This document shows positions 31,354 through 41,502 of a stretch of 64,000 nt of DNA, piece after piece. How positions within the stretch are numbered: position 1 is the stretch's first letter; each line of letters starts with the position of its first letter. The notes under the pieces were generated by a model. It was given only the letters and a program-made list of their open reading frames with translations. It was not told where the DNA came from and did no database searches. The DNA lies in contig VFIW01000014.1 of the NCBI GenBank assembly GCA_006386115.1, positions 508,322 through 572,321 of the forward strand, written 5' to 3'. The translations under genes were made by a program, and so were the position numbers. Origin of the DNA: Globisporangium splendens. Lineage: Eukaryota; Oomycota; Peronosporomycetes; Pythiales; Pythiaceae.

Positions 31354-32985
31354 ATGTTGCGTAAGCTGCTGCTCCTTGCTGCGACGGCGCTAGTCTCGGC
31401 CAATGCCGTCGAGGCTGCGACCCCGGTCTTCGGCTTCACCAAGACCTCGAGCCGCTACGTGATCAACACGGGTGCCGGGCTCACCATCAACATGCTGCCG
31501 ACCACGTGTGACATCGTGTCGCTGCTCTACAAGAACCAGGAGCTGCAATACAAAGCCAAATACACGCACATCAATTCGGGGCTCGGCTCACTCCAGAGCA
31601 CGATCACGCAGCTCGCCGATGCCAAGAAGACGATCCAGGTCACGTGCACCAAGACGGGTATCACGCAGTACTACTTCATCCGTCCCAATGAAAACACCAT
31701 CTACATGGGTACGTACCACACCAGCGACCTCAACATCCCAGAATTGCGCTTCCTTGCACGCTTGGACCGCAAGACCGTCGCCACGGGCATCGCGCAGTCC
31801 ACGCTGGACGGCACCCTCGGCGCCATCGAGGCTCACGACGTGTACGCGACGAGCAAGAACGTCACGCGCTCCAAGTTTTACTCGGGCGTGCAGTTCATCG
31901 ACGACAAGATCCACGGCGTGCGCGGCACCTCGTCTGGTGTGTACTTCGTGCTCTCGGATGCCGCGTACGAGACGTCGAGCGGTGGTCCGTTTTTCCGCGA
32001 CATCAACAACCAGTGCACGACGGCGAACGAGCTCACGTTCTACATGAACTCGGATCACACGCGCACGGACGAGTATCGCTATGGCTTCCACGGTCCATAC
32101 GCGCTCACGTTCACTGATGGTCCAGCACCATCGTCGGTCTCGGTCGCTGATTTCACGTTCTTCCAGAGCCTCAGCAACATCAAGGGCTTCGTCAAGGACG
32201 CGCAGCGTGGCAAGGTCACTGGCACCATCTCGGACGCCAAGGGTGTTCTCACTGACTCGCCCGTGTATGTGACGTACGAGAACGCGAACGCGCAGTACTG
32301 GAGCTCTTTGGGTTCATCGACGCTCAAGTTCACGTCCCCACCAATGAAGGAAGGCACGTACACGGTGACGGTTTACAAGAAGCAGCTCGCTGTCGGCACG
32401 GGATCGGTGACCGTCAAGACCGGTGCGACCACGACGTTTAACCTCCAAGTGACGTACGTCGCGAACGCGAACCCAATCTGGCGCATCGGTGCGTGGGACG
32501 GCACCCCTGAAGGCTTCCTCAACGCGGACAAGATCCACACGATGCATCCAAGTGACATGCGCATGACGACGTGGAAACCGTCGACGTTCCGCGTCGGTAC
32601 GGACAAGGACGCGGCGTTCCCTATGGCGCTCTTCCGTAAAGCCAACGACCCGACCGCGATCACGTTCACGTTGACGGCCGCGCAAGCCAAGGCTCCTCGC
32701 ACGCTGCAGATCGGTGTGTCACTCGCCCAGGCTAGCGGACGCCCGAGTATTAAGGCGAACGACAAGTGGACTGGTCCCGTGCTGGCGTCCGTTGCAGTCA
32801 AGACACGCGGCGTGACTCGCGGTGTCACGCACGGCAACTACATGTTGTACAAGTACACGATCCCAGCGTCCGCCTTGGTCGCTGGTGCCAACAAGATCGC
32901 CATCAGCATCGCGAGTGGCGCGACAGACCCAGCGGAAAAGTTCCTCAGCGCGTCGGTCGTGTTTGACGCGCTCGAGCTTTCGTAA
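31354..32985 (+). CDS. Secreted rhamnogalacturonan lyase, PL4 (PL4-2)
   Basis: A 543-residue protein with the same signal peptide, catalytic Lys/His region, fibronectin-like and C-terminal domains as PL4-1. The two nucleotide sequences differ at only a handful of places: NGGK in PL4-1 versus KAK here (one codon shorter), GLEQ versus GIAQ, and two silent changes. It probably cleaves pectic rhamnogalacturonan I outside the cell. It is followed head-to-tail, after about 400 nt, by the more divergent PL4-3. In-frame sequence upstream of 31354 does not resemble protein, and the Inr-FPR motif argues for this start. Confidence 0.9.
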   Translation: MLRKLLLLAATALVSANAVEAATPVFGFTKTSSRYVINTGAGLTINMLPTTCDIVSLLYKNQELQYKAKYTHINSGLGSLQSTITQLADAKKTIQVTCTKTGITQYYFIRPNENTIYMGTYHTSDLNIPELRFLARLDRKTVATGIAQSTLDGTLGAIEAHDVYATSKNVTRSKFYSGVQFIDDKIHGVRGTSSGVYFVLSDAAYETSSGGPFFRDINNQCTTANELTFYMNSDHTRTDEYRYGFHGPYALTFTDGPAPSSVSVADFTFFQSLSNIKGFVKDAQRGKVTGTISDAKGVLTDSPVYVTYENANAQYWSSLGSSTLKFTSPPMKEGTYTVTVYKKQLAVGTGSVTVKTGATTTFNLQVTYVANANPIWRIGAWDGTPEGFLNADKIHTMHPSDMRMTTWKPSTFRVGTDKDAAFPMALFRKANDPTAITFTLTAAQAKAPRTLQIGVSLAQASGRPSIKANDKWTGPVLASVAVKTRGVTRGVTHGNYMLYKYTIPASALVAGANKIAISIASGATDPAEKFLSASVVFDALELS

Positions 32986-33253
32986 GAGGTTCGAACCATA
33001 CAGCCACCTTATAATAGACGGCACGAGATGCATTCCGTCGAACATCGCTTTCGCGTTGCAGATGCACCATATTTTTGTCTAAATACAGTCGTTTTTTCGA
33101 TTGAAAGTGTCGTCTTTGCGTATGAGATAGAAAACGCCATGTTGCATGGCGTTGGTCTTGTTGATGTGCAGGATTGTGCCATTGTAGACTACTCTTTGAA
33201 GCTGCACGCGCCGTTCGTGGAAACCAGGTGGCATGCCGTAGATGAGTACCGTA

Positions 33254-33265
33254 GCTGCTCACTCC
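33254..33265 (+). promoter_or_regulatory. Possible Inr of PL4-3
   Basis: GCTCACTCCTTC contains CTCACTCC, which fits the initiator YTCAYTYY, about 130 nt before the PL4-3 ATG. No good FPR follows, so this is weaker than the motif in PL4-1 and PL4-2. Confidence 0.3.
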
Positions 33266-33391
33266 TTCGGATCCCACTGTAGACAAAGATAAAGACATGG
33301 TCGGGTCTTGGAACGAACTCTTGGACCTCCATTTGTGGCTTTACGAGTTGCTGACCAAGCCACCCGAGTCAGCGGATCGAGCTTGCTAACG

Positions 33392-35020
33392 ATGTGGAAA
33401 CACGCGTCGAAGATGGCGATCGCGTGCGCGGCGCTGGTGTCGAGCGCCTGTGGCCGGGACGAGTTTGGGTACACGACGAGCTCGAGTCGGTACGTCATTC
33501 ACTCGGGTGGTGGTCTCACGATCAACATGGCTCGCTCAACGTGCGACATCGTCTCCATTCTCTACAAGGATCAGGAGCTGCAGTACTCGAAGAAGTACAC
33601 GCACATCAACTCGGGACTGGGAACGCTCACCAGTTCCATCAAAACCTTGGACGACGGTAGTGGCACAGTCCAGATCACGTGCGAAGCCACGGGCATCACG
33701 CAGTACTATTTCTTCCGTCCTGACGAAAACGCAATCTACATGGGCACGTACCACGACGCGAGCTTGGCGCTGCCCGAGTTGCGTTTCTTGGCGCGTCTGG
33801 ACCGCACAGCTGTCGCGACGGGGATCGAAGAAGCCACGCTGGATGGCACCGTCGGCGCCATCGAAGCCCACGACGTGTATGCCAAGAGCGACAACACCAC
33901 GCGGTCCAAGTTTTACTCGGGTCGTCCTTTCATTTATGACCAGATCCACGGCGTGCGAGGTGACGCCGCTGGGGTCTACTTTGTGATCTCGGAGCAAGGC
34001 TATGAGACTTCGAGTAGCGGTCCGTTCTTCCGTGACATCAATAACCAATGCACCGAGGCCAACGAGCTCACGTTCTATATGAACTCGGACCACACGCGCA
34101 CGGAAGACTATCGCTATGGCTTCCATGGCCCATACGCACTCGTGTTCACCGATGGTCCTGCGCCAGCATCAACGTCGGTCGTCGACTTTGATTTCTTTCA
34201 GGACCTCACGATGATGGGTTTCGTGAATGGTGAGCAGCGAGGTGAAGTGCACGGGAACGTGGTTGATCCGAACGACGTGCTTGGTGCCAATGACACGGTC
34301 GTCGTCAGGTTTGCCAATGCCAACGCTCAGTACTGGACCGCGCTTGCCGCTGGCGAGCGTCAATTCACGTCGCCCTTAATGAAAGAAGGGACATACACGA
34401 TGGTGGTGTACAAGAAGCAGTTGGTCGTCGCGAGCGCCTCAGTGACCGTGGACGTTGGGAATGTCACGACGCAGGACATCCAAGTCTCGTACACCCCCAC
34501 TTCGAATGTCATCTGGCAGATCGGCGAGTGGGATGGCACACCCGACGGATTTCTGAATGCCGACAAGATCCACAGCATGCACCCAAGCGATGCGCGCATG
34601 GCGCCGTGGAAGCCACTGATGTTCGACGCTGATTCCGACGAAGACGCGCAGTTCCCGTTGGCTCAGTTCCGAGGAGTGAACGATCCTCTGACACTCGAAT
34701 TCAACTTGACCGAAGAACAAACTTCGACACCACGCACCTTGAAAATCGGAGTCACGCTCGCTCAGGGAAGCGCTCGCCCCAGCGTTCGCGTGAACGACAA
34801 GTGGAGTGGCCCAGTTTTGACATCGGGTGCCGTGAAAACCCGCGGTGTCACGCGCGGCGTGACCACAGGCAACTACATGCTCTACGAGTACACGATCCCA
34901 GTGGCCGCCTTGGCTGTCGGCGCAAACAAGATCAACTTGGGCATCGCCAGCGGTACGACGGATCCAGTCGAGCCCTTTCTGCATGCTGCCGTCGTCTTTG
35001 ACGCTCTCGAGCTTTCTTGA
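33392..35020 (+). CDS. Secreted rhamnogalacturonan lyase, PL4 (PL4-3, divergent)
   Basis: A 542-residue intronless gene with signal-like N-terminus MWKHASKMAIACAALVSSAC. All three PL4 domains are present: MGTYHDASLALPELRFLARL, TRSKFYSGRPF, SDHTRT to FHGPY, and WQIGEWDGTPDGFLNADKIH. It is clearly a paralogue of PL4-1 and PL4-2 at roughly 65-75 percent identity judged by eye, with changes spread evenly, and so is not part of the recent homogenisation. The signal peptide is unrelated in sequence to that of the other two and contains a Cys at its end. The start at 33392 is chosen for the hydrophobic leader. An upstream in-frame Met at 33308 would bury it. Confidence 0.85.
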   Translation: MWKHASKMAIACAALVSSACGRDEFGYTTSSSRYVIHSGGGLTINMARSTCDIVSILYKDQELQYSKKYTHINSGLGTLTSSIKTLDDGSGTVQITCEATGITQYYFFRPDENAIYMGTYHDASLALPELRFLARLDRTAVATGIEEATLDGTVGAIEAHDVYAKSDNTTRSKFYSGRPFIYDQIHGVRGDAAGVYFVISEQGYETSSSGPFFRDINNQCTEANELTFYMNSDHTRTEDYRYGFHGPYALVFTDGPAPASTSVVDFDFFQDLTMMGFVNGEQRGEVHGNVVDPNDVLGANDTVVVRFANANAQYWTALAAGERQFTSPLMKEGTYTMVVYKKQLVVASASVTVDVGNVTTQDIQVSYTPTSNVIWQIGEWDGTPDGFLNADKIHSMHPSDARMAPWKPLMFDADSDEDAQFPLAQFRGVNDPLTLEFNLTEEQTSTPRTLKIGVTLAQGSARPSVRVNDKWSGPVLTSGAVKTRGVTRGVTTGNYMLYEYTIPVAALAVGANKINLGIASGTTDPVEPFLHAAVVFDALELS

Positions 35021-35230
35021 TTCATTCTGCATGCTGCACATCTCTAATTTCGTTTTCCGTGCAGAACACCTCGATAAAAAAGAAAAAAAACACTTTCTTA
35101 CGCTCAAAGCGTTAGTCAATCAGTGAATGATGCAAAAATGCAATTTACGCACGGCCACTGCTATCGTACTTTGCCAATTCCATCGCCATCTTGTGAGAGA
35201 CATCGTCGCGATTGCAGCTCCAAACTCAGT

Positions 35231-38200
35231 TTAGTGTGCTTCGCCCACGACGGAGAATGTCAGCTTCAACGGCATCTTGTCGGTCGCATCCATGACCAAC
35301 CGCAGCTTTTTCATGAATGACAGCTGGATTGGTTTCGACATGCCTTTTGAGTTCTTGCCGGATTTCTTGTCGTTCGAGCGCAGACGGATCGCCAAGTTGG
35401 ATGCGTTCTCATCCCATGTGCCGGTTATTTGAGCATCTCTCAGAAAAACACGCTCTTCCAAGCCCAACCCCATGATGTAAACCGTGAAACTCTGTGGCCC
35501 CATGCTCATGACAACGCCGGTGACTTCAACACCGCCATGGTGCTTCACATAGGCGCATAAAAACACGAGGTCGCACTCAGTCTCGGCACACTTCGCTGTC
35601 ACCTTCTTCGAATTACAGTTTTGCGACACCGCAGTGAATCTCTGAAGAAGCCCAGCGACATCACGATCCGGGTCATTGATCGGCAGTGATTCGCCACACG
35701 CCACACTCTCTTGAAGCAACCGATGCACCACAACATCAGCATACCTGCGGATGGGCGATGTGAAATGCGTGTAATACGGAATGTTCAGCGCGTAATGACG
35801 CCACGCTTCAGCCGAATCGCCATTTCCTGCAACCATGTACTCTGCGGGCTTCATTGGCTTGATGATCAACGCTTGAGCAATGACATAAGCCGTTTCGCCA
35901 TATTTGACCCGAACTTGTTCCAACGATTCTGACAAAGACTTTGCTGATGAACCGTCGATCTCGAGTTTGTTTTCTTGAAGCGCTACGAGCGTTTGCTCCA
36001 GGGCTTGTGCAATCGGCTCCGGGTGATTACGAATGAATGCCAGAGAACCATGTCCGCGTAGGAGCTGCTGAGCAACCAGATAGTTCGCCAGCAGCATGTA
36101 CTCTTCCACCAATCGATTGCTATCTTTCAGTTGATAGCTTCCATGCGATACTGGATTTCCCTTCGCATCCAGAGAGAACACGATCTTCACACTGTTTAAA
36201 CTGATTGCGCCAGTGTCAAATCGCATTTCTCGACGGCACTTGCCAATCGTCCACAAATCTTTCACGCTTTGGATGACACTTGCATTCGTGATCAGCGGGT
36301 TCTCGCCAACAATCGGACGCCGAGCTTCTTCCCATTCTTCTACGTTATCACTCGTGATCACACCGTCCAGCATCTTCTGGGCGGAACCGTAGTCAAGCTT
36401 ACAGCAAGACCGAATAACCGACTTTCCAAACCACGGCTCGTATCCGTCTACCAAAGTCCCATCAGCGTTCATTTGCCAAACGACCGAAAACGCCAAGCGA
36501 TCAACTCGAGGTTGCAGAGAACACAGTTTCTCACACAGTATGCGAGGTAGCATCGGCAGCACACGGTTTACTAAGTATACGCTCGTTGCGCGGTCTTGTG
36601 CTTCTTTATCCAGCAAGGAACCTTCTTCGATAAAGTGAGTCACATCAGCAATGTGCACTCCAATCTCAAACTTCGTGCGGTCGTCATTTAACGCACGAAC
36701 ATGAAGAGCATCATCGAGATCGCGAGCATTGTACGGATCAATACTGAAGATCTGGTACTTGCGGAAATCACGCCGTTTCTGCAATTCGTCGTCGGGGATG
36801 ATCCACTTTTCCCCGCTAACGCCATACTTCTCGTCAAGGTCTTCTAAAATCTGACTGTCGAAATCTAGAGTGTGCGACAACAGACCGTGCTTTGTCAAAA
36901 TGGCTGTTATTCCGGACTCAATACCACTGAATTCACCGACGGTCTTCACAAATTCACCCATGGGGCTCTTGTACTTCGTTGACCAAGACTTAATGCGGCA
37001 GAAGCACAACATCGTTTGAGAATACGACAGAGGGTGACTCACGAACTGGTCTGGCAACTGTAACCGCGGGATCTGGATTCGCCTCGGTAGACGCCCATCA
37101 TGCGCATTGAAGTATGCATATGCGTCTTCAGTCGAAAGCGGCTCATCCATGCTTTTTGGCTTTGATTTGGGTTCCAATGAACCAATGAAGCCTTGCGTAT
37201 TTCCTTGAGCCAAGATGTATACCACCTTTGCCGTTGGACGAAGTCGCAGTGTTGCAACCTTTTCTTTGATTGCTTGCATTTGCAATTTGGACACATTTTT
37301 AGCAGCAATTTGCTTTCCATCCTCGCCGGGGTGCTCGATAAAGCATTTCCCAGTATCAACGCTTGGAAGCCAAAGTGAGTGGAGTTTCTTCTTGTCGATT
37401 GGTTGAGAAGTCTTGGCAGGTTTCATGACGGATTTGCCACTATCTTTACCATCTTCGCTTTCATCGTTCAAAGCCTTCCACTCGGATTCTGGACGCAGTT
37501 GGATAGCAACCAAATCTCCATCGAACGCGCGGTTTCTGTCGGACATACCTTTCACCAAAATATCCACAGGGATTCCGTCCACAGTCACATAGCCATCCAA
37601 GCGGTACTTGCTGTTCACACGTAGCTTGCCCTGGAGAAATGTTCCATCTTCCAGTCCTCTGAGAACAAGTTCACGATCAGCGTATTCTTCATACGTGGCT
37701 GGATTGTGGTCGTCAGTGTTCCGCTTGCCATTCTCAGTTCGGCTTCGTCGCCCTCGTTCTTTACGAATCTCCACTGTCTCCAAGCTTTCTTCGACCTTCA
37801 CCTCTCCCACTTTGATTTTCGCTTTCTTGTCCTTCTTTTCGAGCTTCACAGTCTTCTTTTGGACTTTTATGCTTGTGATTTCTTCGTGTTTACCGTCACT
37901 TTTTGTTTGCTCACTTTTCATAGAAGTTTCGATTGAAACAGAAGCAGTCTCAGCACGAACAGCCTTCTTGAGCTTATGTTTCTGCTTGTTCGAAAGCTTG
38001 GGCTCTTCCTGTTCCGATGGCTCGTTAGTTGGAGCATCAGCCTTGCTTTCCAGCGCAGCAGGAACTCTTTCGCCGCCAGCAGCCTTTTTCAGCTTCTGCT
38101 TCGTTGTAAGCTTGGACTCTTGCTCTTGAGAAGGTTCCGTGGCTGGCGCATCACCATTGCTTACTGAATCGTTTCCGACATGCAGCGACGCGTCCGCTTT

Positions 38201-39031
38201 TCCTTTCTTTTCCGCTTGTTTTGCAATAGCAGCTCTTTTCTTCTCTTGCTTCTTTGTGTTTTTGTCTTTCTTGTCTTTTTTCTTGCTTGCTCCCTGAACA
38301 ACATGTTTCCCTTCTCCAGTCGCCATGTCGGCGATCAAAGCCAACTCGTCCAGTTCATTCTCGATGTCAATCATGACAAACCCATGGGCTTCAAACATGT
38401 TCGCGCTCGCTTCGCCAAACAAGTCATCGTCATCGTCGCTCTCGACCTCCTCACTATCAAACGCGACATCGGCATCAATGTGGTCGTCTCCGTCAATATC
38501 CGCCTGCTTGCGCACGCGCTTCTCCTGCTTCGCCTTCTTTTTCTTCTCCTTTTTCTTCTCCTTGTCTTCTCGAATCTTCTGTAGCAGTGCCACTTGCGCT
38601 TTCTTCTGCTTCTCCTGCTTCTGCTCCTTGTTTTTCTTTTGCTTTTGCTGCTTCTTCCCTTTCGCTTTCGCGTCCGTCGTCGTCGTCTCCTGCTTCGCTG
38701 TCTTCGCCACCACCTTCACGAGAGGATCCACCTCCTCGGTCGCAAAAAACTCCTCACTCTTCGCTTTCTTCTTGTTTTCAATGCTACCACCAGCAGTAGT
38801 TCCTTTTGGTGGGGTCTCTCGATCTGCCTGATTCGCTGAAGCTTCTCCTCCTGCGTCATCGTCGCCCTCGTGCTGCGCGTCCGCCCACAGCACGAGAACG
38901 CGCTTCGACCCGCCTCCTTTGCTGCGCTTCAGTTCCCCGTCGCCCCCATGACTCGACTTCTTCTTCCTGCGCTCCATCGCCTGCCTTCCCTCTCGCAAGT
39001 GCGGGTCTCGTGGCGTCTTGGGCACTGGCAA
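35231..39031 (-). CDS. DIS3L2: DIS3L2-type 3'-5' exoribonuclease (RNB family)
   Basis: A 1266-residue intronless protein. Residues 1-430 are Lys/Glu-rich, low in complexity and probably disordered. Cold-shock-like domains start at about 440 (YADRELVLRGLEDGTFLQGK, GYVTVDGIPVDILVKG). The RNB catalytic domain (about 750-1110) carries SIDPYNARDLDDAL with its clustered metal-binding Asp residues. It also has HIADVTHFIEEGSLLD, LPRILCEKLCSLQP and HFTSPIRRYADVVVHRLL. An S1-like barrel ends the protein (GVEVTGVVMSMGPQSFTVYI). There is no N-terminal PIN domain, which separates it from DIS3 and points to the cytoplasmic DIS3L2 branch that degrades uridylated RNAs. Human DIS3L2 has 885 residues; the excess is the N-terminal tail. 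A second Met at residue 19 is an alternative start. Confidence 0.85.
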   Translation of the reverse strand: MPVPKTPRDPHLREGRQAMERRKKKSSHGGDGELKRSKGGGSKRVLVLWADAQHEGDDDAGGEASANQADRETPPKGTTAGGSIENKKKAKSEEFFATEEVDPLVKVVAKTAKQETTTTDAKAKGKKQQKQKKNKEQKQEKQKKAQVALLQKIREDKEKKKEKKKKAKQEKRVRKQADIDGDDHIDADVAFDSEEVESDDDDDLFGEASANMFEAHGFVMIDIENELDELALIADMATGEGKHVVQGASKKKDKKDKNTKKQEKKRAAIAKQAEKKGKADASLHVGNDSVSNGDAPATEPSQEQESKLTTKQKLKKAAGGERVPAALESKADAPTNEPSEQEEPKLSNKQKHKLKKAVRAETASVSIETSMKSEQTKSDGKHEEITSIKVQKKTVKLEKKDKKAKIKVGEVKVEESLETVEIRKERGRRSRTENGKRNTDDHNPATYEEYADRELVLRGLEDGTFLQGKLRVNSKYRLDGYVTVDGIPVDILVKGMSDRNRAFDGDLVAIQLRPESEWKALNDESEDGKDSGKSVMKPAKTSQPIDKKKLHSLWLPSVDTGKCFIEHPGEDGKQIAAKNVSKLQMQAIKEKVATLRLRPTAKVVYILAQGNTQGFIGSLEPKSKPKSMDEPLSTEDAYAYFNAHDGRLPRRIQIPRLQLPDQFVSHPLSYSQTMLCFCRIKSWSTKYKSPMGEFVKTVGEFSGIESGITAILTKHGLLSHTLDFDSQILEDLDEKYGVSGEKWIIPDDELQKRRDFRKYQIFSIDPYNARDLDDALHVRALNDDRTKFEIGVHIADVTHFIEEGSLLDKEAQDRATSVYLVNRVLPMLPRILCEKLCSLQPRVDRLAFSVVWQMNADGTLVDGYEPWFGKSVIRSCCKLDYGSAQKMLDGVITSDNVEEWEEARRPIVGENPLITNASVIQSVKDLWTIGKCRREMRFDTGAISLNSVKIVFSLDAKGNPVSHGSYQLKDSNRLVEEYMLLANYLVAQQLLRGHGSLAFIRNHPEPIAQALEQTLVALQENKLEIDGSSAKSLSESLEQVRVKYGETAYVIAQALIIKPMKPAEYMVAGNGDSAEAWRHYALNIPYYTHFTSPIRRYADVVVHRLLQESVACGESLPINDPDRDVAGLLQRFTAVSQNCNSKKVTAKCAETECDLVFLCAYVKHHGGVEVTGVVMSMGPQSFTVYIMGLGLEERVFLRDAQITGTWDENASNLAIRLRSNDKKSGKNSKGMSKPIQLSFMKKLRLVMDATDKMPLKLTFSVVGEAH

Positions 39032-39422
39032 TTGTAGTGGGTGGAATATCTTGTGGTTGCACGGACCAACACTCGAGAGAATTCTTCATCCTATAATTGT
39101 ATGTCACACACTATTCTAGAGATGGTGATTCATCGAATAAAAGAGGCGTGCACGCTAAGTTAGGATGAAATGACCTCAATGTCCAGAGAGAACTTGGGTT
39201 GCATTTTCTTTCGGGAGACCACGAAAATGAAGAGCTCCTGAGCCAAATTATCATACTTTCATCACAATGATTTCATATCAACCACGCTAGCTAAGCTTAC
39301 ATCAACTGGACCCATTATAGACCAACGCATTCTTCTCGTAAAACAATGCTACTGCCACTTGCATGTTTTCATAGCAATTACCAAATTCATCCAGTTCGAG
39401 GGGACCATAGACCGACTGCCGT
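39032..39422. other. Intergenic stretch without supported gene
   Basis: AT-rich sequence between the DIS3L2 start and the 3' end of the first ankyrin-like gene, both on the minus strand. No motif recognised. Confidence 0.6.
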
Positions 39423-40283
39423 CTACTTGAGTCGTTTGCGAATCCACTTGACAATGTCGTTGTGACCGTGGAGCGCGGCGAGCCTGTACGCGTACGCGGG
39501 GTCGTTCTCTCGCCGGTTATTGAACAGCCACCGAACGACATGCAAGTAGCCTTCCCTCGCCGCAGCATTCATTGCCTCGACGGTGCACCCCTCACTTCGA
39601 TGCTCGTGCAGCCACCGAATGACATCAAGGTGCCCCGAATGCGCGGCCATGTCCATTGCGTCTGTCGTGCATCCTTCCGTGCGGTTCTCACTCAGCCATT
39701 TCACGACCTGAAGGTATCTACGGGCTGCGGCAACGTCCATCGCAGCCTTTGTGCACCCCTCCGTGCGGTTATTGTGAAGATACTTGACGACGTCCAGGTG
39801 ACCATGACCTGCAGCCGCATCCATAGCCTTCGTCGTGCAACCCTCGTTTCGATGCTCGTGCAGCCATTTCACGATATCCAGAAACCCACGTCTCGCCGCA
39901 TTGTCCATCACATACGCCGACACCACCATAGTCGGTGGCATCATGGCATGGATCGCTTTGATCACATCCAGGTACCCTCTATTCGCAGCCATGCACATCG
40001 CTGCGTCCACGTCAGATGGTGTAGTGTCTGTGTGACTACCGACTCGCTGGAGCAGCCGCAGATCGCGGGACCCGGCTGCGTCCTGGAGCCGCAAGCGCAC
40101 GGAACCATCCACGAACGCGTCGATGAGCGCCGCGACGTGCTCCGCGCCGAGGAGCTTCCCGTGCGCAGCCGCGCGCAGGACCACGTGCACGCACGTCAGC
40201 AGCGGCGCCGTCCCGGCAATCAATACAGCAGCGCGTTCTTCTGGTTGCAGCATGCGATGCTGTACTTTCTTGATGGACACCAT
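39423..40283 (-). CDS. Ankyrin-like repeat protein with 28-residue repeats (1)
   Basis: From the ATG at 40283 (MVSIKKVQHRML) this gives 286 residues. The first 90 residues are a non-repeat head (LLTCVHVVLRAAAHGKLLGA and AALIDAFVDGS). This is followed by about seven helical repeats of the form EGCTxxAMDxAAxxGHLDVVxWLHxNRx. The spacing between successive EGC triplets is 28 residues, shorter than the usual 33 of ankyrin. The repeat pattern A-x-x-GHLDVV-x-WL is ankyrin-like. Such proteins usually mediate protein binding; no partner can be named. A further Met at 40328 is possible. It stands divergently to the next ankyrin-like gene, with about 1.2 kb between. Confidence 0.75.
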   Translation of the reverse strand: MVSIKKVQHRMLQPEERAAVLIAGTAPLLTCVHVVLRAAAHGKLLGAEHVAALIDAFVDGSVRLRLQDAAGSRDLRLLQRVGSHTDTTPSDVDAAMCMAANRGYLDVIKAIHAMMPPTMVVSAYVMDNAARRGFLDIVKWLHEHRNEGCTTKAMDAAAGHGHLDVVKYLHNNRTEGCTKAAMDVAAARRYLQVVKWLSENRTEGCTTDAMDMAAHSGHLDVIRWLHEHRSEGCTVEAMNAAAREGYLHVVRWLFNNRRENDPAYAYRLAALHGHNDIVKWIRKRLK

Positions 40284-41470
40284 CGACTCACCTGACTTGT
40301 GAGGAGCTAAGTGCGGATGTATGCACATCCGACATAATGCGCACTTAGTGACACAGTGTCACGCTCAACAATCCACCAACTGAATCCATTCGGCGGACAT
40401 GCGACGCGACGCGAAGAATTTCCAAGTCCAGAGTCAGAGGACGCTTTGGAAGGAAGTTGACGCCACAACTTGCAGCGAGGTGGTGAGAATGAAAGTAAAC
40501 AATATCTGCGGCTGAGAACAAGCAGCTCCGCTTCATATAGCAGAATGGAATGACGACATTGTTTCTCAGGTTGTGGTGGGAATGGAGTAAGTCGTTGGTC
40601 ATTCTCGAAATCGTGACCGAGCAGTGCAAGACTGTCTGGAGTACTGAGAACACGACAGGCGGAATGCAGCAGTAATATCAGCCAGGCTCCCTCTGCAACC
40701 ACGAGCGTTTGGTTGTGAGCCTCGACACTCCGTTTTCTATACTTTGCAGCGCGATAGTCGCTTTCTGGATGGATCAGCTGGTGCAGGTCGGATGTCGTAT
40801 GCCTCGTGGGTCCAGCTGCAGCACTTGACCGAAGGCTGTTGACACCATAAGCATCGCTGAGTTGTATACGCTCGATAACGCCATCTCTCCATGTCTGAGA
40901 CTATGTATCTTTCGCGCATTACAGCAGAGCAGGAGACTCAGAAAGACTCGAAATGTCGGCGCAGAGTGGCACCGCATCCACGGTGTGTATCCCGTGGTTC
41001 AGCGGCAGTTGATCTTGTCTTTTTTTCTTTCGCCGCAGTCGCGCTGACCCTAATAAGGGGAGACACAAGACGGATGCTGAGCGTTCGTTTGTTCTCAGTC
41101 CTCCTAAAGAGGACTGTTCACTAGGTGGCATTTTGATGACCCTCGTTAAATCATCCCCCAAAACTATATTGCCTGTAATAGTTAGTTCCATACGGAAAAG
41201 AACACTGCTATCAGAAGATACACTTTAGTAATATATTCCACCTTTGGTGTTATATAAACCCCTATAATCAGGTGGTTGTCGATCGCTGCCCTGTCTCTGT
41301 CCCGAACCTTCTCCATGGTTTTGTTACGTGGGCAGCGTGCATACTTAACGGTCCCGCATGGCTACCTGACGTTTCTGGCTATATCTGACGCCAAGCACGC
41401 TCCGTTGGACTGCGTAGGGATCCAAAGGCATCACTGCTGTTGCTGCTGATAGAACCAATTCTTCCACCAA
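40284..41470. other. Shared upstream region of two divergent ankyrin-like genes
   Basis: No supported gene in 1.2 kb. Short frames do not show domains. Just before the plus-strand gene CTCACTTG followed by AGTTTGC (41474-41488) is a weak Inr-FPR-like match. Confidence 0.5.
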
Positions 41471-41502
41471 GACCTCACTTGAGTTTGCTTTTTGCTATTT
41501 CC

